Below the pieces are notes generated by a model. That model was not told where the DNA came from. It searched no databases and saw only the letters and a list, made by a program, of their open reading frames with translations. A DNA stretch of 64,000 nucleotides from Mycoplasma bradburyae (GTDB lineage: Bacteria > Bacillota_I > Bacilli_A > Mycoplasmatales > Mycoplasmoidaceae). The position numbers and the translations under genes are program-made. Positions within the stretch are counted from its first letter, which is position 1. Each line of letters begins with the position of its first letter. Positions 55,462-64,000 of the stretch are shown in pieces. The stretch spans positions 62,001-126,000 of the forward strand of contig NZ_CP101415.1 in NCBI RefSeq assembly GCF_024339025.1, written 5' to 3'.

Positions 55462-55983
55462 ATGAATTTACAATTAATCAAACCAGATAAAACTCATAAA
55501 CAAGTTATTGTTGATATGCTTGAAGAATGAATTGAGTTTAATAAACAAAACGATGTTAATAATTCGCCTTATGCGATCTTTAAAAATTCTTACGAAGATT
55601 TTGATTATTATCTAGATCATCTAGATAATAAAGATGACTCAAATGAGATGGTTGCTGATTCAACATTCTTCTTATATGACGAAATAAATAACAAAGCTCT
55701 AGGAGCTATCAACATTCGCCATTATCTTAATGATTACTTATTAAACTATGGTGGTCATATTGGTTATGGAATCAGACCATCAGAACGACAAAAAGGATAT
55801 GCCACTAAAATTTTGCAACTAGGCTTAATAAAATGCAAAGAATTAAACTTAGATAAAATTCTTTTAGTGTGTGATAAGAATAATATTGGATCAGTAAAAA
55901 CAATCAAGAATAATCATGGTATTCTAGAAAATGAAATAGTACATGATAATAAAGTTATTCAGCGTTACTGAATAACTTTATAA
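55462..55983 (+). CDS. GNAT family acetyltransferase
   Basis: The 173-residue protein shows the GNAT core: GAINIRHYLND... strand, then GGHIGYGIRPSERQKGYATKIL, which holds the acetyl-CoA-binding Q/RxxGxG/A-type loop (RQKGYA, about residues 108-113), and a final DNKVIQRYWITL strand. The acceptor is unknown. Two UGA Trp codons. It was inserted between rbfA and truB compared with the Firmicute order, and sits just after a terminator. Confidence 0.85.
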
Positions 55984-56087
55984 AACTAATCTGATATTAA
56001 TTAAAAACTTAATTTTGGTTAAATTTAAAAGATCGTTTAAAGATTTATCTTATTTAAATAATTTTTTTTAAAATATATCTAACTATT

Positions 56088-56519
56088 ATGCAAAAACAAA
56101 ATATATTCAAACAGTATAAAATTGCTCTTAACAACGATAAGTTAATGAAGAAGAAGTGAGTATTGATCACTTCTATAACTGTTGTCTTGGTAATTTTCTT
56201 TGCGATTGTTTTAGGTATTATGCAAAGATTCATTAGTTTACCATCAACGCAATATCCAGCTGTTCATAATGCTAAAACATTAAATGAAGCGATGCGAATT
56301 ATGGCGATTGTCTATTTTGCAATCTTTTTCTTGCCATACCTATATTTTATTGCGGCATTCTTTTCTGGAATTAACCAAGTATATCGTTCGTTTAGTTTAC
56401 ACATGGTGATCTGAGCTACGATATTTATTGGAATAATTTTAGCGGTTATCACTTCAATAATGTTAGCTGTTGGTTATTCTTATTTAGATACATATAACTT
56501 GATCAGAAACTTTCAATAA
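56088..56519 (+). CDS. Small membrane protein, unknown
   Basis: The 143-residue protein has three predicted membrane helices (about residues 25-45, 72-95 and 107-130) and a basic N-terminus (LMKKKWV). No motif is recognised. One UGA Trp near position 24 and another near residue 109 are read. It is located two bases upstream of truB, so it may share its transcript. No function can be assigned. Confidence 0.65.
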
Positions 56520-56521
56520 AA

Positions 56522-57166
56522 ATGGATTTTAATAACCAAATAGTTATTATTGATAAACCTAAAAATATCTCTAGTGCTTTTTGTTTAAATATCTTCAAGA
56601 AAAAATTCAAGATCAAAAAAGCAGGTCATAATGGAACTTTAGATCCATTAGCTTCAGGAGTTCTAGTTGTCGGGACTGGCAATAAAACTAAAGTGCTAAA
56701 TGATCTTAATAAAGACGATAAACAATATTTGGTAAAATTAAAGTTTAATACTCATACCGATAGTTATGATTCACTAGGCAAAGTAATCAGAACTTCTAAT
56801 TATGTACCAACTCAAGATAAAATTAACAGTTATCTTGAGTTGTTTACTAATAAGACATTTTACCAAACACCACCGAAGTTTTCGGCGTTAAAAATAAACG
56901 GTGTAAGAGCGTATAAACTAGCTAGAAGTGATATTGAATTCGAAGTTAAAGAACGGTTAACAACTTTATATAAAGCGCGATTAATATCTTATTATGATGA
57001 TTATGCAGAGATCTTATTAGATGTTAAAAAAGGCTTTTATGTTCGATCATTTGTTGTTGATTTAGCTACTTATTTTGATACTACAGCAATGATGGTTGAA
57101 TTAATCCGAACCAAATCAGGTAAATATACTTTAAAAGATGTGATCGATTGTCGATTTAATAGATAA
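56522..57166 (+). CDS. truB: tRNA pseudouridine(55) synthase
   Basis: Makes pseudouridine 55 in the T loop of tRNA. The catalytic Asp is D41 in AGHNGTLDPLASGVLVVGTG, and the YXVxxxFG-like and RSGxF-like (GFYVRSFVVDLA) motifs follow. At 214 residues it lacks the C-terminal PUA domain of the 300-residue enzymes. Its 3' end overlaps the start of the ribF-mnmA fusion by 29 bases if the ATG at 57138 is used. Confidence 0.93.
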   Translation: MDFNNQIVIIDKPKNISSAFCLNIFKKKFKIKKAGHNGTLDPLASGVLVVGTGNKTKVLNDLNKDDKQYLVKLKFNTHTDSYDSLGKVIRTSNYVPTQDKINSYLELFTNKTFYQTPPKFSALKINGVRAYKLARSDIEFEVKERLTTLYKARLISYYDDYAEILLDVKKGFYVRSFVVDLATYFDTTAMMVELIRTKSGKYTLKDVIDCRFNR

Positions 57167-59108
57167 GAACCTAAATCAAATTAACAAAAATGTTGATTTG
57201 GTAATTGGTTATTTTGATGGAATACATAAGGGACATTTAAAGTTATTTAATTCATCAGATAACTTTAATGTTTTAACGTTTGATAATGTTCCTAAAAAAC
57301 AAAAACTATTATATTGTCGAAAAGATAGCATAGAACAAATTGCTAACTTAACTAATGTTAAGCAATTATTAGTTTATGATGTATTAAAAAACAATTTAAC
57401 CGCCCAAGAGTTTATTGATACTTATTTAAAGATAATTAATCCTAAACGGATTATTGTAGGTTCTGATTTTAAATTAGGTAGTGATCAAGCTGATTACAAT
57501 TTATTAATTAAAAATGGTTTTGAATTAGTAGTTATCCCAAAAAACGATTGTAGTACTACCAAGATTAAACAATTGATTTTGAATCAAAAGATTCAAAATG
57601 CTAATCAATTATTAGTTTTACCTTTCTATCTAAAAGGTGAAGTAATTCAGAATAACAAACGCGGTAGAACAATTGGGTTTAGAACTGCTAATATTAAAAT
57701 TGATGAACATCTAATTGATTTGATTGAAGGTTCATATATTTGTAATATTATTCTTGACGAACAAAAATATCAAGGGGTAGCTTTTATTGGAAAACCTAAA
57801 ACTTTCAACGAAGAATCAAGACAATGCGAAGCGCATATCTTTAATTTTAACCAAGATATTTATGGTAAAAACATCAAAGTTGAGATCCTTAAATTTATTC
57901 GTCCTACTACTAAATTTAATTCATTAGATGAATTAAAACAAGCAATCGAACAAGATAAAAAAAATGCATTAAATTATTTTAATAGCCAACCAAAAGAAAA
58001 AGTTATCATCGCATTATCAGGCGGGGTTGATTCAGCTGTTTGTGCTTATTTATTAAAACAACAAGGTTATGATGTCTCAGCAGCTTTTATGCAAAACTGG
58101 GATAGCGATATAAACCTTGAATTGTTGCGCAATAACCAAGATGATAAGATCCAAGGATGTGATGCTAAACAAGATTATGAAGATGCTAAAAAAATCTGTG
58201 AGCAACTAAACATTGAACTTCATTATTTCAATTTTGTCGAACAATATTGAAATGACGTCTTCTTAAAAATGCTAGAAGATTACAAAAAGGGGCTTACTCC
58301 TAATCCAGATGTTTTATGTAATCAATTTGGTAAATTTGGTTGATTTATTAATGCGCTTAGAAACAAATTTGGTAATGATATCAAAATTGCCTTTGGGCAT
58401 TATGCAAAACTAGAAACTAAAAACGGAGAACCGTTTTTAGTTCATACTAACGATCATAATAAAGATCAAACATATTTCTTAACAATGCTTAATAAAGAAC
58501 AATTAAGAAATATTATATTTCCTTTAAGTGATTTAGATAAACCGACTGTAAGAAAGATTGCTCAAGAAGCTAACCTTTATGTAGCTACTAAAAAAGATTC
58601 TACTGGTATCTGCTTCATTGGTGAGCGTAATTTTAAGAACTTCTTGTCTAATTATTTAAAGATCAACAAAGGTCCTGTTGTTTTAATTAATGAAAACAAA
58701 ATAGTGGGAGAACATGACGGATTGTATTTTTATACAATCGGTCAATCTAAACGTTTAAATGTTGGTGGAACTAAAGAAAAAATCTTTGTTTGTAACAAAG
58801 ATTTATCCACAAACACTTTATATGTTTGTTATGAATCAACTAAGGATCGGTATTTAGCTTCTGAATCTTGTGAGATATCAAACTTTAATTGATTAATTAA
58901 TGATAAAGAAGGTTTATTAAATAAAAAACTTTATATTCGTTTTAGACATCGTCAAAAACTTCAAGAATGCGAAATTGTTTCGTATGATAACGATAAAGTT
59001 GTCGTTAAATATGAAAAACAAATTGCTGTAACCTTAGGGCAATACGGTGTTATATATGATCAAAACCTATGAGTTGTAGGTGGTGGTAAGATTACCAAAA
59101 TTAATTAA
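57138..59108 (+). CDS. Fused riboflavin kinase/FAD synthetase and tRNA 2-thiouridylase (RibF-MnmA)
   Basis: One frame of 656 residues carries three activities. FMN adenylyltransferase: [10 protein letters not shown] at 24-33 and [10 protein letters not shown] near 105-114. Riboflavin kinase: [11 protein letters not shown] at 175-185. MnmA: P-loop ALSGGVDS at 292-299, first catalytic Cys C394 in PDVLCNQFG and second Cys C492 in STGICFIG. The linker (residues about 275-287) contains no in-frame ATG, GTG or TTG that would start a separate MnmA, and no stop codon. UGA Trp codons are read at 58248, 58343, 58890 and 59069. ATG 57138 is chosen because it gives the usual 20-odd residues before GxFDGxHxGH; TTG at 57198 is the alternative. 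ribF after truB is standard; the attached mnmA is not. Confidence 0.9.
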
Positions 59109-59113
59109 TTCAA

Positions 59114-59162
59114 AACAAAGCAAAATTAATCAATAATAAATCTTGCCTTAGCTTGCTTTGTT
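59114..59162. repeat. Inverted repeat between convergent genes
   Basis: AACAAAGCAA (59114-59123) and TTGCTTTGTT (59153-59162) are perfect 10-bp inverted repeats with a 29-base loop, in the 17-base gap after ribF-mnmA and the last codons of the opposite gene. It may help end transcription, but there is no clear T tract. Confidence 0.35.
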
Positions 59163-60442
59163 AATTCTTCTCTAAATTTAGGGTGAGCTAAACTAATTAA
59201 TAGTTTAGCTCTTTCTTTTAATGATTTAGCCTTAAGTTTAGCTATACCATATTCTGTTATCACATAATCGATATCATTTCTTAAAGTTGTTGTGATACCT
59301 TTTAGATCAACAACAATTTTAGATTTTTTATAGTCACTTGTTGTTGATCTAATTGCGATAATGCTCTTACCATTTTTAGAATAGCTAGCCCCTCTAATAA
59401 AATCAGCCTGACCTCCTGAAGCTGAATATTGTTTATGATCAATTTGTTCGGCGTTAATGCTTCCAAATAAATCGATTTCAATAGCTGAATTGACTGAAAT
59501 AAAATTATCAATTTTTGCGATATTTACCGGATTATTTACATAATCAAATCTAGCAATTTTAAATTTTTCATTGCGATTTAAATAAGAATACATCTCATTG
59601 TTACCGATACCAAAAACAAAAGTAGAAAATCCGGAATCAATATTTTTATATTTGTTAGTAACAACACCTTTTTTAATTAGTTCAACCATTCCAGTACCTA
59701 GGATTTCTGTATGAATTCCTAGATCTTTTTTATTAATTAATTCCTTACATACCATATTAGGAATAGTGCCTATTCCTAATTGAATGGTTGAACGATCGTC
59801 AATTAATGAAGCAACATATTTAGCGATAGTTAATTGTTCTTGGGTAGGTTCTATTGATAATGCTTCTGCTAATAGATAATCAGACCTAACTATTGCGTTG
59901 ATTTCATCTATATGTAGCTTATGATTATCACCTATAACATAAGGCATATTTTTATTAACTTCAATAATGATATTTTTTGCTTTTTTAATTAGATTGATAT
60001 CATAGCAAGTTGATAAACCTAGATTAAAATAGCCTTCTTCATCTATATCAGTCGTTAATAAAATAACAGTATCAATTTTGAAATCGCTTAATAGCTCTGT
60101 AGATTTAGAAAAATGAAATGGATAATATTCAATATTATTCTTTATTAAACCTTGTTGATATCTGCTTGATAAATCTCTTTCAGGAGCTCTAAAGAAAAAA
60201 CAATGTCTCGTTATGAAATTACTAAATTTATCGAGAAAAATCGTATCTTCGCAATAACAACTAGATGCATAATAATAAAAATCTAGATGAGAATATTTGT
60301 TGTTTTCTAATGATTGTTTTATAGCTTCTAATATATTTCTAGGTTGAATGTAATCAAATCAAATTGTTGATTTATCTTTTATTAAAGATACTGCTTCATT
60401 TGCGTTCATCAATTTTTCATTATATTGCTTAATGTATTTCAT
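59126..60442 (-). CDS. Acetyl-CoA hydrolase/CoA-transferase family protein
   Basis: The 438-residue protein belongs to the class I family that includes acetate, succinyl and 4-hydroxybutyrate CoA-transferases. Visible motifs are STIQLGIGTIPNMV, the GSINAEQ segment where the catalytic Glu of the family is expected, ASGGQADFIRGASYSKNGKS, and DYVITEYGIAKLKAKSLKER followed by LAHPKFREEL. The N-terminal domain is recognisable but divergent. One UGA Trp near the N-terminus. It converges on ribF-mnmA. The substrate pair cannot be told from sequence. Such enzymes are not usual in mycoplasmas, where acetate is made by pta-ackA. Confidence 0.85.
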
Positions 60443-60471
60443 TTACTGCTCATTTGTTTTTATAAATACAA

Positions 60472-63400
60472 CTAAATCTTAATGTCTAAAAATTCATCCA
60501 GACTATAAATTTTTTCTGTATCGTCGTTAGCCGAATTCTTTTTGCTAATCAATTTACATAAAGTATTAAATGTGTCATTATGAATACTTTTATAGACATT
60601 AAAATCACAAACAACAAAGAAATATTGTTTTGCTCTTGTTACGGCCACATTTATTAGGTTAGGTTCTTTTACTACTCATTTAGCAGCGCCAGAACTTTTT
60701 TTATTAACACCCAACATTAAAATTACGACTTTAGCTTCTTTACCTTGAAAAGTATGAACAGTACCACAGCTAATATCTTTTAAGTATTTGTTATATTTTA
60801 TTTTAGAGCTGACTTCTTTAAATGGTGATATTATGAAAATATCTTTGTTGCTTATCGTTGAATCTTTATTATCAGGGAAATTTTTGCTATCTGCTAAAGA
60901 GCAAATTTCTTTAATTTTATCGATAATTTTAGGTAAATTATTTATTTGTCTTTCAACATTATGACCCTTAATATCTTCACCAGGTATATTTATAATACAA
61001 CTAGGGTTGAAAGTTGAATCCTTTGTAACTTTAACCATCTTTCCGTTGTAAGATATTTCATTTGATATAGAAAACATGGGATTGTCACATCTTCTATGAA
61101 CTCATAGAGGTAGACCTTTTATAGAGTTTTTTCTATTTTCGTTTTTATTGTAGTAATTAGATATTCTATCAACAAATGTTTGTACTGATAAATCAGGGTT
61201 AAAATATTCATCATCTAAAGATTCGTTTTGTTTAATTCATTTTTGAATATAGCTATCTGTTGTTAGAACAGGCTTTATCTGATCAGGGTCACCAACAACT
61301 ATCACTTTGTTAGCGCACATTAACGCTCCTACTAAAGATCAAGGAACTGCTTGACCAGCCTCGTCAACGAATGCGTACCTAATCTTAGTCTTAAGATCAT
61401 CGTTAATGCCACCTTCTTTATTATTAGTAATGTTATTATGGTTTATTTTTGCGTAAATATTTTTAAAACTAGCAAAAGTAGAGCTCGTTATCGGGAAAAT
61501 GAAACGAGATAAATGATAAAATCCATCTTTTCTGCAATTTTTAGCGTCGAAATAATCTACATATTTACAAATAAATTCTTTTTTGAATTTTAGCGCTCTA
61601 ACAAATAAAAGCATTCTCAAAGAATTTATAATTTCGTTTGAATAAGGATTGTCTTTTTGTTTTTCTTCTCTGTTTATACTTTTATCATTATAGTTATATT
61701 CAGTTATTAAAAGTTCTAAATTGTTAATATCAATCAGTTTAATGGAATCATTATTTAAATATTTATTGAATGCGTTTTTATACAACTGGAATAAATTATT
61801 TATTTTCTTATTTAATTTTTCTAAAAAATTAAATAAACGATCAGCATTTTCTTTCTTGATAGAAAGAATCTTATATTTCTTTGTTTTAAATAATCTTGAG
61901 AAAAAACTACTTGAATAATCTTGATTTAAATGCTCAATTTTTGGTTTGAATTGATAACCATCTTTTACTTTTTTTAATCTAGATAAATTATTTAATTCTT
62001 CAGTTATATTTTCAGTTATTTCCGTAAAAAAATCGTTTATTTGCTTGTTTTTTTGATATTTTAGATATTCGTATTTTATAAAATCGTTATAAGTTTCTTT
62101 TTTAGAAAAACCATTTTTTACAATCTTAAATGAACCTATCACTTCGCGATGCAATTCATTAATTTCTTTTACGGATGATAGCAACTCATTAAACGCTGTT
62201 CTACTATTTTCAAATCTTTTCTCATTTTCATTTTTCTTGCACCATTGAATGATTGAGTTATATAATTCTTCAAGCCTTTTTTCCTTTTTACCACTTCCTC
62301 CTTCTAACGAAATTTGACCAAAGGTTATTTTATTAGATTTATTGCAAGAACCATGACTTGTTTGATTTTTATTAACATCCTTAAAATAATCAAGTTCATC
62401 TTTTAAAAAATCTGGTAAATCATCAGGGATTAAAGGTAATTCATTAACAATATTTTGAACAGCGCCATTATTAGAGCTTAATACTAGAATTTGATTATTA
62501 TTGTTTCTAATCAATTCTCTAATCTTATTTTCTTTATCTTTTATATTTTCTAAATTAAGGCTCTCTTTACTTAATAATTTGGCTTGTTCGCAAATTATTT
62601 CAGCAAAAATATCCTTAAGCAGGGTAGTCTTTCCTGTTCCTGGAGGTCCATTAACACTTCAAATATCATTAACGATATTTTCCGATTTTTGTTGAACGCT
62701 AATATTGATTGCTACTTGTTGCATCAAAGTTAAATTATATTTAGGATTACCGATAAATTTAGCTTTAGGATAAAATTCAGGATTAATAAATTTTTCTAAA
62801 TTTTTTTGAAACTCTTCATTAGATTTATCGTTATTTTCATCTTCAAAAAAGTTATATTTTTCCTCTTTATCTGATTCATTAATACCTAGATATCTTTCTA
62901 GGTTTTTCGGTATATTTCATCTATTTTCTTTATTGTTAATTAAATTGATTGCATCTAAAATAATATCTAAATAATAACTTTGCTGTCTATATCTAAAATA
63001 AGGAAATTCTTCACCCTCTTTAGGTTCAATATATCAATATTTTTTCTTATCAATATTGGATTCTAAATGAAATTTATTATTTAATAAGTGTTCTAATAAT
63101 TCGTTTAATAAAACAGGTTCTTTATTTTCGTATTTATCGAGTAATTCGGATTGAATCTCTTTTAATTCTTTCTTATATTTATCGTATTCTTCTAATATAT
63201 CAATATTTTCTCTATCTTCTTTAATTTTAGTGGCTATATAAGATGCGAAAGAAATAAAAAAATCATTTTTATAAGTAGAAAAATTTAAAACATATATAGA
63301 ATTATCTGAGTTATCCTTTTCATTAATTTTTATTTTTAAAAAAGGGTCCTTAATTTTATCGCCTTCCTTATACTTATTTAAGAAAATGTATCCTAAATAA

Positions 63401-63714
63401 TAATGTTTCGAATCGCTATTATTATCGAATAATTTTGAAATTTTACATATTTCGCAATATTCGTTTTCTTCGTTATCTGGTTTATCAAGCTCGCACTCGC
63501 ATTTTTTCTTTAAATCAAATTTACTTAAAACATCGGTTTTATAATTTAATTCACCAAAGAAAATGAATAATTCATTTTGATATTTTTTTATTGTGGAATA
63601 ACCATTTTTAAGTTCGAAAGGTATTGTTTGTTTATCATTTTTATCAAAACATGGTAAACTCATAATTTCATTACAAAATCACGCTCTTAAAAGTTTAGTT
63701 TTTTCGTTATTCAT
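60472..63714 (-). CDS. Large superfamily 1 helicase with N-terminal cysteine cluster
   Basis: The 1080-residue frame is continuous with UGA as Trp; I checked the joins for true stops. The N-terminal third has C-x-C at residues 72/74 and C-x2-C at 87/90 (likely a zinc ribbon) and no other known motif. Helicase motifs follow: P-loop GPPGTGKT at 356-363, a 400-residue charged, coiled-coil-like insertion, motif II FVDEAGQAV near 782-790, VVIVGDPDQIKPV, TFQGKEAKVVIL and NVAVTRAKQYFFVV. The layout is that of Upf1/DNA2-like enzymes. Base composition is markedly more A+T rich than in the neighbouring core genes, with many Lys/Asn/Ile codons, suggesting an accessory or acquired gene. Related large helicases occur in anti-phage systems, but no partner gene is in the window. 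It starts 30 bases upstream of the CoA-transferase gene's own start region, on the same strand, but is read before it. Confidence 0.82.
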
Positions 63715-64000
63715 ATTTTTATAACTACCCAACCTATAAAATATTAGTTCTATCTATTTTATTAAGTAATAAACTATAAGTTTATTTATATTAAATATAC
63801 AAAATATCCATAAAAACATTCAATTAAATTAAAAATAAATTTAAATTAACTAATTCTTTGTTATAGATCTATTTATGGAATTAATAAAATAATTTATCTA
63901 TAAAACAACCTTAAAACATTATTAATCATCCTTTAGCTTATAAAGCACATAAATCATTTAAATATTAGATGTATTTCGATTTATCGCAAAATTAATCTAT
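63715..64000. other. A+T-rich region at the window edge
   Basis: No open reading frame of note. It presumably contains the promoter of the helicase gene that reads leftwards from 63714, but no convincing -10/-35 pair was found. Nothing else is seen. Confidence 0.6.

Overview
The window comes from a wall-less mollicute (mycoplasma) that reads UGA as tryptophan. Almost every long gene only becomes full length when in-frame TGA is read through, and the base composition is strongly A+T rich. Gene order places it in the pneumoniae group. The run ptsI / small sigma factor / rpsO / RNase J-like / large unknown protein / uvrA / tsf / pyrH / frr / cdsA matches, from memory, the MG429-MG421 and MG433-MG437 order of Mycoplasma genitalium. 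The helicase-nusA-infB-rbfA run matches MG140-MG143. A Malacoplasma-like species is my best guess, at low confidence. No tRNA, IS element, CRISPR array or prophage was seen.

Layout. (1) 3-11359 +: the S10-spc ribosomal protein block from rplD to rplO, then secY, adk and map. rpmD is absent, and the block ends at map instead of continuing to infA-rpmJ-rpsM-rpsK-rpoA. (2) 11525-15966 +: ldh with a strong terminator, then a 23S-5S rRNA unit with its own promoter and boxA but no 16S gene. (3) 16007-19483 -: one 1158-residue membrane-anchored surface protein, convergent with the rRNA unit. (4) 19578-25000: lysS, a membrane-anchored protein with two J-like domains, a HugZ-like haem protein, a ZIP metal transporter and a convergent glycosyltransferase-like gene. 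(5) 25049-28120 +: ptsI, an alternative sigma factor, a non-coding interval with a likely small RNA, and rpsO. (6) 28200-37695 +: an RNase J-like protein lacking its catalytic histidines, an FtsK-like ATPase with an eroded P-loop, a thioredoxin-like protein, an 871-residue unknown protein and uvrA. (7) 37744-59108 +: an ancient Firmicute gene order, tsf-pyrH-frr-cdsA-dxr-rseP-polC-(helicase)-nusA-rnpM-infB-rbfA-(GNAT)-(membrane protein)-truB-ribF/mnmA, with ribF and mnmA fused. (8) 59126-63714 -: an acetyl-CoA hydrolase/CoA-transferase and a very A+T-rich 1080-residue superfamily 1 helicase.

The genes cover translation, secretion, glycolytic end steps (ldh, ptsI), lipid and isoprenoid precursor synthesis (cdsA, dxr), DNA replication and repair (polC, uvrA, two helicases) and transcription control (nusA, sigma). 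The most notable observations are terminator-like hairpins at the beginning of secY, polC and nusA, the unlinked 23S-5S unit, a HugZ-like gene next to a ZIP transporter, the pseudo-enzyme cluster around RNase J, the trifunctional RibF-MnmA protein and a candidate small RNA upstream of rpsO.
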